Positions 17,216 to 26,859 of a DNA stretch of 62,039 bases are shown piece by piece. The stretch lies in assembly GCF_005925345.1 (NCBI RefSeq), contig NZ_SSHJ01000025.1, positions 1 through 62,039 of the forward strand, in the 5' to 3' direction. The position numbers and the translations under genes were made by a program. The notes under the pieces were generated by a model, which saw nothing but the letters and a program-made list of their open reading frames with translations, was not told where the DNA came from and made no database searches. The DNA comes from Pedobacter ureilyticus (GTDB lineage: Bacteria > Bacteroidota > Bacteroidia > Sphingobacteriales > Sphingobacteriaceae). Within the stretch, counting starts at the first letter, position 1. The number at the start of each line of letters is the position of its first letter.

Positions 17216-18292
17216 ATGAGAAATATTATAATGCTGGCAAGCGTATTTGCTGTGCTATTTGCTAGCTGCACAACCAAACACGGAGAAAAAGAAGAAGAAA
17301 CTAATTATACAGCAACAAGTCCAATAACTATAGATACTTCGTTTACGAAAGAATATGTATCACAAATTCGCTCGGTGCGCAACATCGAAATTAGAGCGCA
17401 AGAAAAAGGTTTTTTAGAACGTATTTATGTAGATGAAGGCCAAACGGTAAAAGCTGGTCAGTTGCTATTTAAAATTATGCCTAAAATGTACGAAGCCGAG
17501 GTTCTGAAAGCAGAGGCAGAAGTGAGTGCTGCCGAAATTGAATTGGCCAACACTAAATTATTGGCAGATAAAAATGTAGTGGCGCAAAACGAACTGGCCA
17601 TGTCAAAAGCTAAACTTGCACAAGCCAAAGCAAGCGCATCGCTCGCTAAATTGCATTTATCCTTTACCGAAATTAGGGCCCCTTTTGCAGGTACTATAGA
17701 CCGTTTACCCAAAAAACTGGGTAGTTTAATTGACGAGGGCGAACTACTCACTACCTTATCTGACAACAGCGAAATGTTTGCTTATTTTAATGTTTCGGAA
17801 CCTGAGTATCTGAACTTCCAACAAGCAAAATCTGACCATAATAAATCGGTAAGCTTAATGTTAGCCAACGGCGAAACTTTAAATGGCAAAGGTAAAGTTG
17901 AAACCATTGAAGGCGAATTCGATTCGGAAACGGGCAACATCGCCTTTAGGGCAAAATTCCCAAATCCAAATCAGTTATTGAGAAATGGCGAAACTGGAAA
18001 AGTACAAATGGTTATTCCGCTCAAAAATGCTTTGATTATCCCTCAAAAAGCAACTTACGAACTGCAAGACAAAAATTACGTGTTTGTAATTGAGAAAAAC
18101 GGCGTCGTAAAATCTAAAGAAATTAAGATTGCTGGCGAGCTACCAGACATTTACGTGCTAGCAAGCGGTTTGCAACAGGGCGATAAAATTGTGCTAGATG
18201 GTGTACAAAAAGTGAAAGATGATGAAAAAATAAAGTTCACTTTCATGGAACCTAAACAAGTGTTGAGCCAATTACAATTAAAAGCAGAGTAG
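17216..18292 (+). CDS. RND efflux periplasmic adaptor (membrane fusion protein)
   Basis: 358-residue lipoprotein with lipobox LFASC near residues 14-18. It bridges the inner-membrane pump and outer-membrane channel. The order is a barrel-sandwich half (IEIRAQEKGFLERIYVDEGQTVKAGQLLFKI, residues about 60-92), an alanine-rich coiled-coil hairpin (about 95-150), the second lipoyl half (FTEIRAPFAGTIDRLPKKLGSLIDEGELLTTLSD), a beta barrel, and the membrane-proximal end. First gene of the adaptor-pump-channel operon, 19 bases ahead of the pump. No local regulator gene is linked. Confidence 0.93.
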   Translation: MRNIIMLASVFAVLFASCTTKHGEKEEETNYTATSPITIDTSFTKEYVSQIRSVRNIEIRAQEKGFLERIYVDEGQTVKAGQLLFKIMPKMYEAEVLKAEAEVSAAEIELANTKLLADKNVVAQNELAMSKAKLAQAKASASLAKLHLSFTEIRAPFAGTIDRLPKKLGSLIDEGELLTTLSDNSEMFAYFNVSEPEYLNFQQAKSDHNKSVSLMLANGETLNGKGKVETIEGEFDSETGNIAFRAKFPNPNQLLRNGETGKVQMVIPLKNALIIPQKATYELQDKNYVFVIEKNGVVKSKEIKIAGELPDIYVLASGLQQGDKIVLDGVQKVKDDEKIKFTFMEPKQVLSQLQLKAE

Positions 18293-18311
18293 GTTATTAT
18301 CCCATAAAATT

Positions 18312-21300
18312 ATGTTTAGTAAATTCATAAAAAGACCAGTGCTATCCATTGTGATATCGCTAGTTATTGTATTTATGGGCGTGCTGGCTTTGATTGGCCT
18401 ACCCGTAACACAATTACCAAATATTTCGCCACCTATGGTAAACATTGTGGCAGAATACCCAGGAGCAAACAACGAGTTATTAATTAAAGCCGTAGTTATT
18501 CCACTGGAAAGAGCTTTAAACGGTATTCCGGGAATGAAATACATGACGTCTGATGCGGGTAACGACGGCGAATGTTCGATACAGTTGGTATTTAATTTAG
18601 GGACCGACCCCGACCAAGCAACCCTGAACGTTCAAAACCGTGTGGCTGCTGTAACCAATAAACTCCCTCCTTTGGTTATTCGCGAGGGTATTAAAATCAG
18701 CAGGCAGCAACCTAACATGCTGATGTACGTGAACGTGTTCAGTAAAGATCCCCACATGAACGAAAACTTTTTGTTCAACTATGCAGACATCAATGTAATT
18801 CCAGAGCTGAAACGTGTAGATGGCGTTGGTTTTGCCGATATTTTGGGTAACCGCGAATATGCCATGCGCATTTGGCTAAAGCCAGATAAAATGTTGGCTT
18901 ACAAAATCTCGTCTGAAGAAGTACTAGAAGCGTTAAACAACCAGAGTTTCGAAGCATCACCTGGGAAAACTGGTGAAGCATCGGGTAAACGCTCCGAATC
19001 GTTTGAATATGTTCTAAAATATCCAGGAAGGTTTACCAAAGAAGCTGATTATAAAAACATCGTTTTACGAGCAAGTGCCAATGGCGAATTGTTAAGGTTA
19101 AAAGACGTTGCCGATGTAGAATTTGGCAGTGCCATGTACGATTTATATTCGCACATTAATGGCAAACCCTCGGCTGCAATTGTATTGAAACAATCTTACG
19201 GAAGTAATGCACAGGAAGTAATTGAAAATGTAAAGAAACGCCTGGAAGAAATCAAGGCAGAAAACTTTCCCAAAGGGATGGATTACGAAATCAGTTATGA
19301 CGTTTCTAAATTTTTAGATGCTTCGATAGAAAAAGTTGTACATACCTTAATTGAGGCTTTCATCTTGGTAGGTTTAGTTGTTTTCATTTTCTTGGGCGAT
19401 TGGCGTTCTACTTTAATTCCTGCCATTGCGGTACCTGTTTCGCTCATCGGCTCGTTTATTTTTATGCAGTTTTTTGGCATTACCTTAAACCTTATCACGC
19501 TTTTTGCCTTGGTATTGGCCATTGGTATTGTCGTTGATGATGCCATTGTAGTGATAGAAGCTGTACACGCCAAAATGGAAGCAGACAAACGTTTATCGGT
19601 ACTAAAAGCAACGCAATTGGCCCTTACCGATATTGGCGGCGCCATTATAGCCATCACATTTTTAATGGCTTCGGTATTTATTCCAGTGGCATTTATGTCT
19701 GGGCCGGTAGGTGTATTTTATCGCCAGTTCTCCATCACAATGGCAACTTCCATCATCTTATCTGGTATAGTTGCCTTAACCTTAACACCTGCGCTATGTG
19801 CCATCATGTTGAAGAAACACAGTGCCAACCATCCACAGAAAAAGTCAATTATCGATAAAGGATTAGATGCTTTTAACGGTTGGTTCTTTAGATTAACTGG
19901 TCGCTACCAAAAAGTAATGAACAAGGTGGTTACACGTAGATTGGTCATTTTCGGTGCACTTGGCGTTTTCTGCGTGGCCACTTATTTCTTGAGCAATTCC
20001 GTACCATCGGGATTTATTCCTAACGAAGACCAAGGGATGATTTATGCCATCATTCAAACGCCTCCGGGTTCTACTTTAGAACGCACCAACCAGATTTCAG
20101 AAAAGCTGGAAAAAATATGCGAGGAAATTGAAGGCGTAAGTTCAGTATCGGCCTTAGCCGGATACGAGGTTTTAACTGAAGGTACGGGTGCCAACTCAGG
20201 TACGTGTTTAATTAATCTAAAAGATTGGAAAGACCGCAAAAACACCGCCCAAGATATCATCAAAGAGTTAGAAGAAAAATCTAAAGATATGCCAGGGGGG
20301 ATGGTAGAATTTTTCCAGCCACCAGCCGTTCCGGGCTATGGTGCTGCCGGTGGTTTCGAGCTGCGCTTGTTGGATAAAGCAGGTAGAAACAATTATGTAG
20401 AAATGGAAAAAGTGAGCAAAGATTTTGTGAAAGAACTCAATAAACAGCCAGAACTGCAATCTGTATTTACCTTCTATAGCGCTAGTTTTCCGCAGTACAT
20501 GCTCAATATTGATAACGATAAGGCACAGCAAAAAGGTGTAACGCCCGAAAAAGCACTAGAAACATTATCAGATTTAATAGGCAGTAATTACGAAACCAAT
20601 TTCATCAAATTTGGTAGGCAGTACAAAGTTATTGTGCAGTCTTTACCACAATACCGAGCTTTACCTGCGGATGTAATGAAGCTCTATGTGAAAAATGATA
20701 GAGATGAAATGGTGCCATTTTCTGCCTTTATGACCATGAAAAAGGTGTACGGACTATCGGAAATTACACGCCACAACCTCTACAACTCAGCAGAAATTAA
20801 TGGTTCTCCGGCGGCAGGCTACAGTTCTGGCGAAGCTTTAAAAGTAGTAGAAGCGGTAGCCAAAAAAACTTTACCGCGTGGTTACGGAATTGATTGGGCA
20901 GGTATTTCTAAAGACGAAAGCAGCAGAGGTAACGAAGCCATTTATATTTTCTTGATCTGTTTGGGCTTTGTGTATTTGGTACTTGCGGCACAATACGAAA
21001 GCTTTATTTTACCGTTAGCCGTTATTGTTTCCTTACCTGCCGGGATATTTGGCGCATTCTTATTCTTGAAACTATTTGGTTTAGAAAACAACATTTATGC
21101 CCAAGTTTCTATGGTCATGTTAATAGGTTTGCTGGGTAAAAACGCCGTGTTGATTGTAGAATTTGCCGCACAAAAACACGCCGAAGGTAAAACCATTTTA
21201 GCTGCCGCTATGGAAGGCGCTGTAGTAAGGTTCCGTCCTATTTTAATGACTTCCTTTGCATTTATTGCTGGTTTAATTCCTTTAGTATTTGCGAGTGGCC

Positions 21301-21485
21301 CAGGCGCTATTGGTAACCGCACCATTGGTTCGGCTGCAGCCGGAGGTATGTTACTCGGAACGGTATTCGGCGTAATCATTATACCAGGCTTGTACTACGT
21401 TTTCGGCACCATTGCCAGCAAACGTAAGCTCATCAAAATAGAAGAAGAACATCCATTAACTGAAGAACTTGAAGGTAATGTTTAA
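18312..21485 (+). CDS. RND multidrug efflux pump, HAE-1 type
   Basis: 1057-residue AcrB/MexB-like inner-membrane proton-driven pump, near the family's usual length. It begins MFSKFIKRPVLSIVISLVIVFMGVLALIGLPVTQ. The proton relay is visible as paired aspartates in GIVVDDAIVVIEAVHAKM (about residue 410) and the lysine in LIGLLGKNAVLIVEF (about residue 944). Two large periplasmic loops lie after TM1 and TM7. GFIPNEDQGMIYAIIQTPPGSTLERT is a typical HAE-1 stretch. Its stop overlaps the channel gene by eight bases. Likely substrates are drugs, dyes or detergents; specificity is not readable. Confidence 0.95.
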   Translation: MFSKFIKRPVLSIVISLVIVFMGVLALIGLPVTQLPNISPPMVNIVAEYPGANNELLIKAVVIPLERALNGIPGMKYMTSDAGNDGECSIQLVFNLGTDPDQATLNVQNRVAAVTNKLPPLVIREGIKISRQQPNMLMYVNVFSKDPHMNENFLFNYADINVIPELKRVDGVGFADILGNREYAMRIWLKPDKMLAYKISSEEVLEALNNQSFEASPGKTGEASGKRSESFEYVLKYPGRFTKEADYKNIVLRASANGELLRLKDVADVEFGSAMYDLYSHINGKPSAAIVLKQSYGSNAQEVIENVKKRLEEIKAENFPKGMDYEISYDVSKFLDASIEKVVHTLIEAFILVGLVVFIFLGDWRSTLIPAIAVPVSLIGSFIFMQFFGITLNLITLFALVLAIGIVVDDAIVVIEAVHAKMEADKRLSVLKATQLALTDIGGAIIAITFLMASVFIPVAFMSGPVGVFYRQFSITMATSIILSGIVALTLTPALCAIMLKKHSANHPQKKSIIDKGLDAFNGWFFRLTGRYQKVMNKVVTRRLVIFGALGVFCVATYFLSNSVPSGFIPNEDQGMIYAIIQTPPGSTLERTNQISEKLEKICEEIEGVSSVSALAGYEVLTEGTGANSGTCLINLKDWKDRKNTAQDIIKELEEKSKDMPGGMVEFFQPPAVPGYGAAGGFELRLLDKAGRNNYVEMEKVSKDFVKELNKQPELQSVFTFYSASFPQYMLNIDNDKAQQKGVTPEKALETLSDLIGSNYETNFIKFGRQYKVIVQSLPQYRALPADVMKLYVKNDRDEMVPFSAFMTMKKVYGLSEITRHNLYNSAEINGSPAAGYSSGEALKVVEAVAKKTLPRGYGIDWAGISKDESSRGNEAIYIFLICLGFVYLVLAAQYESFILPLAVIVSLPAGIFGAFLFLKLFGLENNIYAQVSMVMLIGLLGKNAVLIVEFAAQKHAEGKTILAAAMEGAVVRFRPILMTSFAFIAGLIPLVFASGPGAIGNRTIGSAAAGGMLLGTVFGVIIIPGLYYVFGTIASKRKLIKIEEEHPLTEELEGNV

Positions 21486-22917
21486 TAAAAATCATCACAA
21501 AATATGGGGATTTGCATTGTTAAGCTTAGCCTATGCAGGCTGTAAAATCCCAAGTATTGTTCAAAAAACAGCGAATAACAATACGCCAAATACCTATACA
21601 AATCACACTAGCGATACCACTAACGTGGCTAAAATTAAATGGAAGGATTACTTTAAAGATCAATATTTAACCAACTTGATTGATACTGCTTTGCAGAACA
21701 ACCAAGAGTTGAATATTACTTTACAGGAAATTGAAATTGCTAGAAACGAAGTAAGAACAAGAAAAGGTGAACTTTTACCCAGTGTTGGCTTAAAAGCCGG
21801 TGCTGGCTTAGAAAAAGTGGGGCGTTATACCAGTCAGGGTGCAGGTGATGCCAGTACAGAAATTAAACCGGGAAAGGAAATGCCCGAGCCGCTACCTGAT
21901 TACCTAGTTGGTTTGTACGCCAATTGGGAAGTAGATATTTGGCATAAACTACGCAACTCAAAAAAGTCGGCTTACACTAAATACCTGTCATCGGTAGAAG
22001 GTAAAAACTTTGTAGTTACCAGTTTGGTAGCAGAAGTTGCTAACTCTTACTACGAATTGTTGGCTTTGGACAATCAGTTGGATATGGTTCGAAAAAATAT
22101 CGAACTACAGAACAATGCATTAGCTGTTGTTAAACTACAAAAAGAAGCGGCCAGAGTTACAGAATTGGCAGTACGAAAATTTGAAGCAGAGGTATTAAGC
22201 TCTAAAAGTCTGGAGTACGAAATTTTGCAAAGCATTACAGAAACAGAAAATAAGATCAATTTTTTGTTAGGCCGATATCCACAGCATATTGCTAGAAATA
22301 AAAGTAGTTTCGAAACTGGTTTAGCCAATAATTTGAGCACTGGCATTCCATCGCAATTGTTGGCTAACCGACCAGACATCAAACAGGCCGAACTAGATTT
22401 AATTGCAGCAAAGCTGGATGTGAAAGTGGCAAAAGCGCAGTTTTATCCATCGTTTGGCATTTCTGCGGCCTTAGGTTTTCAGGCATTTAATCCTTCTTAT
22501 TTGGTGAAGATGCCCGAGTCAATGCTTTATTCGATTGCTGGCGATGTTGCAGCTCCTTTAATCAATAGAAACGCTATCAAAGCAACTTACTTCACAGCAA
22601 ATGCAAAACAAATCCAAGCCGTTTATCAATACGAAAGAAGTATTTTAAACGGATATATGGAAGTAGCCAACCAGTTGGCCAGTATTGAAAATTTAGGCAA
22701 AAGCTATGATTTAAAAGCGCAACAGGTACAAGCTTTAACACAATCTATCGAAATCTCTAACGATTTATTTAAATCTACCAGAGCTGACTATTTAGAAGTG
22801 TTGATGACACAACGTGATGCCTTAGAGGCTAAATTAGAGTTGATAGAAACCAAAAAACAGCAATTTAATGCTATGGTAAAAGTATATCAGGCATTAGGTG
22901 GCGGATGGACTAATTGA
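21478..22917 (+). CDS. Outer-membrane efflux channel lipoprotein (TolC/NodT family)
   Basis: 479 residues. A signal peptide with lipobox AYAGC near residues 17-21 is followed by two related halves of long helices typical of outer-membrane factor channels. Family marks include YLTNLIDTALQNNQELNITLQEIEIARNEVRTRKGELLPSVGLKAG and LLANRPDIKQAELDLIAAKLDVKVAKAQFYPSFGISAALGFQA. The ATG at 21478 overlaps the pump stop, which supports it over an in-frame TTG at 21469. Last gene of the operon, closed by a perfect palindromic terminator. Confidence 0.93.
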   Translation: MFNKNHHKIWGFALLSLAYAGCKIPSIVQKTANNNTPNTYTNHTSDTTNVAKIKWKDYFKDQYLTNLIDTALQNNQELNITLQEIEIARNEVRTRKGELLPSVGLKAGAGLEKVGRYTSQGAGDASTEIKPGKEMPEPLPDYLVGLYANWEVDIWHKLRNSKKSAYTKYLSSVEGKNFVVTSLVAEVANSYYELLALDNQLDMVRKNIELQNNALAVVKLQKEAARVTELAVRKFEAEVLSSKSLEYEILQSITETENKINFLLGRYPQHIARNKSSFETGLANNLSTGIPSQLLANRPDIKQAELDLIAAKLDVKVAKAQFYPSFGISAALGFQAFNPSYLVKMPESMLYSIAGDVAAPLINRNAIKATYFTANAKQIQAVYQYERSILNGYMEVANQLASIENLGKSYDLKAQQVQALTQSIEISNDLFKSTRADYLEVLMTQRDALEAKLELIETKKQQFNAMVKVYQALGGGWTN

Positions 22918-23009
22918 ATTTAGACAAATCGTTGTTAGGTAAACCAATGACAAAATCTGATAGCCATCTATAACTTATAATTAGTGTCGGGCTAATTATT
23001 TACTAGTGT

Positions 23010-23035
23010 AAAAGTTCCGCAATTGCGGAACTTTT
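23010..23035 (+). terminator. Terminator of the RND efflux operon
   Basis: A fully self-complementary 26-base stretch with arms AAAAGTTCCGCAA/TTGCGGAACTTTT, ending in Ts, with TTTTTT shortly after. It lies 93 bases past the last efflux gene. Confidence 0.85.
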
Positions 23036-23190
23036 ATTCTTTTTTGGGCGCACCCTATTTAAACTTTCTTAAATTAGCTTACAGAAACCCTAATCAAACT
23101 TTTGTTAAAATTTGTTAAGGATTTTAAAGCTCAAGGGCGTTTAGCTAGCTTAGCCTTTATTATTTAATTGACGTTGTCGTATTATTACCT

Positions 23191-23198
23191 TATCTTTG
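23191..23198 (+). promoter_or_regulatory. TAnnTTTG promoter element of bamD
   Basis: TATCTTTG, exact consensus, four bases (TAAA) before the bamD ATG. A TTG lies 20 bases upstream at the position of the -33 element. Leaderless start predicted. Confidence 0.65.
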
Positions 23199-23202
23199 TA
23201 AA

Positions 23203-24138
23203 ATGTTTAAAATTAAACACCTTATTATTTCTTGTTTAGCCATTGCACTTTTAAGTTTCGGTGCGTGTAAAAGTCGTTTCGAAAAACTTCGTTTAAGCAA
23301 TGACGTAGCTAAAAAATATCAAGAAGGAATTAGACTATATAATAAAAAAGACTACTCTAAAGCCTTGATCTTATTTGAAGGTTTGGTACAAAAATATAGA
23401 GGTACCGCCGAAGCAGAGGATTTGAATTATTATTACGCATACACTTTGTATCGCTTAAAAGACTATACTACAGCTCGTTACAAGTTCAAGGAATTTGCAG
23501 ACACCTACCCTGCTAGTAAAAATGCGGAAGAGTGTAGATACATGGGCGCATATTGCTATTATCTAGATTCTCCAAAATCTTCTTTAGACCAAGAGAATAC
23601 TTATAAAGCAATTGATGCCTTGCAGTTATTCATTAACCTTTACCCCAAAAGTGATAGAGCTACGCAGGCAGCTCAATACATTGCTAATTTGAGAGATAAA
23701 CTGGAAACTAAAGCTTTTGATAATGCTAAGCTTTATTATAATTTGGGAGGTTATGATGTAACCAACTATAAATCGGCAGTAGTAGCATTAAAAAATGCGC
23801 AAACAGAATTTCCAGACATTAAGTATGCTGAGGAAATGAACTTATTGATTGTTAAATCTCAGTTCATGTATGCAAAAAACAGTTATCCTCACAGACAGGA
23901 AGACCGTTTTAATGAAGCCATTGAATATTACAATGAGTTTATAGAAGCTTACCCTGATAGTAAGTTTGCAAAAGAAGCTAAACAGCTAAAAGAAGACAGC
24001 GAAGCCGGAATTGCAAATGCTAAAAGAATAATTGCTGAAGAGCAAGCAATGATTGCTAAATACAAAGCACTTGAAGAAAGTGACAAGAAGAGAAAAGATA
24101 CGACTAACAACAATTCAGATAATAAAACACAAAAATAA
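23203..24138 (+). CDS. bamD: Outer membrane assembly lipoprotein BamD
   Basis: 311 residues, larger than the proteobacterial protein, as is usual in Bacteroidetes. Signal peptide with lipobox FGAC near residues 20-23. Five TPR-like repeats follow, beginning KKYQEGIRLYNKKDYSKALILFEGLVQKY and including YYYAYTLYRLKDYTTARYKFKEFADTYP and EAIEYYNEFIEAYPDSKFAKEA. It acts with BamA to insert beta-barrel proteins. The tail after residue 285 is charged and low-complexity. It leads the bamD-rpoZ-coaBC-DUF4835 block, and rpoZ starts two bases after its stop. Confidence 0.93.
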   Translation: MFKIKHLIISCLAIALLSFGACKSRFEKLRLSNDVAKKYQEGIRLYNKKDYSKALILFEGLVQKYRGTAEAEDLNYYYAYTLYRLKDYTTARYKFKEFADTYPASKNAEECRYMGAYCYYLDSPKSSLDQENTYKAIDALQLFINLYPKSDRATQAAQYIANLRDKLETKAFDNAKLYYNLGGYDVTNYKSAVVALKNAQTEFPDIKYAEEMNLLIVKSQFMYAKNSYPHRQEDRFNEAIEYYNEFIEAYPDSKFAKEAKQLKEDSEAGIANAKRIIAEEQAMIAKYKALEESDKKRKDTTNNNSDNKTQK

Positions 24139-24139
24139 A

Positions 24140-24469
24140 ATGAGTACTACTCCAAAACCAGCTATTCCAAATACTACGGTTACTAGAAATGTTCATGATT
24201 TGGATAGATCTACTGATAACATTTATGAGTCTTTAGTAATTATTGCAAAGAGAGCTAATCAGATCTCTAACAATATGAAAGAGGAACTACATGGCAAGTT
24301 AGCAGAGTTTGCTTCATCTAACGATAACTTAGAAGAGGTTTTTGAAAACAGAGAGCAAATTGAAATTAGCAAACACTACGAGCGTTTGCCTAAGCCAACT
24401 TTAATTGCTATGGATGAGTTTTTAAACGATAAAGTTTACAGCAGAAACCCTAGTAAAGAGCAACAATAA
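24140..24469 (+). CDS. rpoZ: DNA-directed RNA polymerase omega subunit, Bacteroidetes type
   Basis: 109 residues. Bacteroidetes omega is recognised mainly by context and by the segment DRSTDNIYESLVIIAKRANQISNNMKEEL, which corresponds to the RxxxAKRARQI core of RpoZ. It helps assemble and stabilise the polymerase beta' subunit. The ATG is two bases after the bamD stop, which decides the start over the longer frame opening at 24053. A hairpin lies 34 bases past the stop. Confidence 0.88.
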   Translation: MSTTPKPAIPNTTVTRNVHDLDRSTDNIYESLVIIAKRANQISNNMKEELHGKLAEFASSNDNLEEVFENREQIEISKHYERLPKPTLIAMDEFLNDKVYSRNPSKEQQ

Positions 24470-24502
24470 TTGCCATTGCACTAGGCAATTTAACTTATAC
24501 TT

Positions 24503-24541
24503 AGCCACAGGTACATTGATTTAATCTTTGCACCTGTGGCT
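24503..24541. terminator. Hairpin after rpoZ, related to a dispersed repeat
   Basis: Perfect ten-base stem AGCCACAGGT/ACCTGTGGCT, no immediate T-tract (TTTTTT begins about eight bases on). The arms resemble the inverted repeat at 37604-37699, so this may be a repeat copy doing duty as a 3' end. Confidence 0.5.
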
Positions 24542-24644
24542 TAAATGTTTTTTAAGCGATAAGCTATTCGCTGGTATTTTTCGTTACAGCGAATCTATCA
24601 TGAAATTATCCATGCTGATTCGTAAAAATGATGATGTTCTTGGC

Positions 24645-24652
24645 TATATTTG
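24645..24652 (+). promoter_or_regulatory. TAnnTTTG promoter element of coaBC
   Basis: TATATTTG, exact consensus, seven bases before the coaBC ATG. This leaves at most about three bases of leader and shows that coaBC has its own promoter despite the block arrangement. Confidence 0.55.
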
Positions 24653-24659
24653 TATATAG

Positions 24660-25862
24660 ATGCTAAATAACAAAAACATTATACTTGGGGTTTGCGGCAG
24701 TATTGCAGCCTATAAATCTGCTTTATTGGTAAGGCTGCTGGTAAAAGCTGGTGCCAATGTTAAAGTTATTCTAACAGCAGATGCAAGCAACTTTATCACC
24801 CCTCTTACCCTTGCCACACTTTCTAAAAATCCTGTTTACACCCAATATTTCGAAGCCGAAACTGGCGTTTGGAGTAACCATGTAGAACTCGGTTTATGGG
24901 CAGACTACATGATTATTGCCCCCACCAGTGCCAATACCTTAAGTAAAATGGCAAATGGGCTTTGCGATAATTTATTGAGCGCCGTTTACCTTTCTGCTAA
25001 ATGCCCGGTATTTTTTGCACCAGCTATGGATTTGGATATGTGGAAACACGAAAGCACCCAAAACAATATCGCTAAACTGCAAAGTTTTGGCAATGTGATG
25101 ATTGCTCCCGGTAACGGCGAACTCGCAAGCGGCCTACACGGCGAAGGCAGAATGGCAGAACCAGAAGATATCTTAACTTTCCTAGAAGCGCAAATACGCA
25201 AGGATCTCCCTCTTTTAGGCAAAAAGGTGATGGTAACTGCAGGCCCTACTTATGAAGCTATTGATCCAGTTCGTTTTATTGGAAATCACTCTTCGGGTAA
25301 AATGGGCTTTGCCATTGCCGAAGAACTATATCAACTTGGTGCAGAAGTTACATTAATTGCCGGCCCTACTTCGCAAAAAAACAATACCAACATTAAAAGA
25401 GTTGATGTAGTTAGCGCCCAACAAATGTTGGATGCCTGCCTTGCTCACTTTAGTGAAAGCAATATTACAGTGATGAGTGCAGCGGTTGCCGATTATACGC
25501 CGGTAGTAGTAGCAGACCAGAAAATCAAGAAAAAGGAAGACCATTTTAACATTGAACTAAAAAAAACCACTGATATTTTAGCCACATTAGGTACGCAAAA
25601 AAAAGATGATCAAATCTTAGTAGGCTTCGCATTAGAAACTATCGACGAAGAAAATTATGCTAAAGATAAACTCAGAAAGAAGAATCTAGATTTGATAGTT
25701 CTAAATTCCTTAAATGATAAAGGTGCAGGTTTTAAAACCGAAACCAACAAAATCACTATATTTAACAAAGATCTGGCTAAAACTGCTTTTGAAATGAAAT
25801 CAAAAACCGAAGTAGCTAAAGACATTTGTACTGAAATACTAAAACTAATGAAAGTTAGTTAA
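24660..25862 (+). CDS. coaBC: Bifunctional phosphopantothenoylcysteine decarboxylase/phosphopantothenate-cysteine ligase
   Basis: 400 residues, normal length. The N-terminal CoaC flavoprotein part includes GVCGSIAAYKSALLVRLL, the histidine in WSNHVELGLWAD, and PAMDLDMW. The CoaB part begins near residue 185 with GKKVMVTAGPTYEAIDPVRFIGNHSSGKMG and includes SAAVADYTP and the lysine-rich QKIKKKEDHFNIELKKTTDIL. It adds cysteine to phosphopantothenate with CTP and decarboxylates the product to 4'-phosphopantetheine for coenzyme A. DUF4835 follows after 14 bases. Confidence 0.96.
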   Translation: MLNNKNIILGVCGSIAAYKSALLVRLLVKAGANVKVILTADASNFITPLTLATLSKNPVYTQYFEAETGVWSNHVELGLWADYMIIAPTSANTLSKMANGLCDNLLSAVYLSAKCPVFFAPAMDLDMWKHESTQNNIAKLQSFGNVMIAPGNGELASGLHGEGRMAEPEDILTFLEAQIRKDLPLLGKKVMVTAGPTYEAIDPVRFIGNHSSGKMGFAIAEELYQLGAEVTLIAGPTSQKNNTNIKRVDVVSAQQMLDACLAHFSESNITVMSAAVADYTPVVVADQKIKKKEDHFNIELKKTTDILATLGTQKKDDQILVGFALETIDEENYAKDKLRKKNLDLIVLNSLNDKGAGFKTETNKITIFNKDLAKTAFEMKSKTEVAKDICTEILKLMKVS

Positions 25863-25876
25863 TACCTATAAACCTG

Positions 25877-26773
25877 ATGAAAAGAATTTTTGGATTACTG
25901 CTTTTATGCCTTGTTAGTTTGATTACAAATGCTCAAGAACTGAATACTCGTGTTCAAATTTTAGCGCCTACAATTAATAATGCCAACAAAAGAAGCCTGG
26001 AGGTTTTACAAAATGCCATCAGAGATTTTTTAAATAACAATAAATGGACTACCGAAACCTATTTGCCACAAGAGCGGATAGACTGTAACTTGGTCATCAA
26101 TATCACGGCTTGGGATGGAAATGCAAGCTACACCGCCGAAGCTCAGATACAATCTAGTAGGCCGGTGTATGGCAGCTCCTACTCTACCACCCTGTTAAAT
26201 ATGAGTGATAAAGATTTCAGTTTTTCTTTTAACGAAGGACAGGCGCTAGATTTCTCCGACCAAAATTTTATTGGCAACCTCAATTCGCTACTAGGATTTT
26301 ATGCTTACACCATTATCGGATTAGATAAAGATAGTTTCGGCAAATTAGGTGGCACCCCGTATTACCAAAAAGCCTTAAACCTCATTAATCTTGCGCAAAC
26401 AGGTGGTGGCAGAGGTTGGCGACCAGTAGATGGATTAAGGAACAGATATTGGTTAAACGAAAATCTGCTAAATAATTCTTTTAAAGCACTTCGCACTTTT
26501 ATCTACGAATACCACTTAAACGGCCTAGATAGGCTTCAAGAGAATGTAAATAATGGTACAAAAAGTATTTTGTCTTCGTTATCAGACCTCAAACAATTTG
26601 ATAAGCAAAAACTGGGTTCTATTTTCCCAAATGTTTATTTCGCAGCAAAAGCTGATGAAATTACCAATGTACTTTCTCTAGCCGACCCACAAGTTAAAGC
26701 CAAAGCTTACAACTTATTGGTAGACATTGATGCTGCAAATACTGCCAAATACGATGGTTTAAAGGAGAGGTAA
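25877..26773 (+). CDS. DUF4835 family exported protein
   Basis: 298 residues with a cleavable signal peptide ending at TNAQ (about residue 19). The mature part begins ELNTRVQILAPTINNANKRSLEVLQNAIRDFLNNNKWT and includes YTAEAQIQSSRPVYGSSYSTTLLN, matching the Bacteroidetes-specific DUF4835 family usually found after coaBC. Function is not known to me. Its constant linkage to bamD and coaBC across the phylum suggests an envelope role, but that is inference. No further recognisable domain. Confidence 0.85.
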   Translation: MKRIFGLLLLCLVSLITNAQELNTRVQILAPTINNANKRSLEVLQNAIRDFLNNNKWTTETYLPQERIDCNLVINITAWDGNASYTAEAQIQSSRPVYGSSYSTTLLNMSDKDFSFSFNEGQALDFSDQNFIGNLNSLLGFYAYTIIGLDKDSFGKLGGTPYYQKALNLINLAQTGGGRGWRPVDGLRNRYWLNENLLNNSFKALRTFIYEYHLNGLDRLQENVNNGTKSILSSLSDLKQFDKQKLGSIFPNVYFAAKADEITNVLSLADPQVKAKAYNLLVDIDAANTAKYDGLKER

Positions 26774-26827
26774 TCATCTCACTTCTTCACACTTACCTCT
26801 CAATTCGTTAAAAATTTGTTAAAATAT

Positions 26828-26857
26828 TTTGTTTATACGAATATGTTCGTACATTTG
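26828..26857 (+). promoter_or_regulatory. Promoter of the blaI-M56 operon
   Basis: TTTG at 26828-26831, an 18-base spacer, then TACATTTG at 26850-26857. This is a good match to the Bacteroidetes -33/-7 pair. The -7 box lies between two palindromic operator-like sites. Confidence 0.6.
26836..26851. promoter_or_regulatory. BlaI-type operator site 1
   Basis: TACGAA-TATG-TTCGTA, perfect six-base arms with a four-base centre, inside the spacer of the promoter. Known BlaI/MecI operators are similar short dyads next to their own promoter. Confidence 0.65.
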
Positions 26858-26859
26858 AG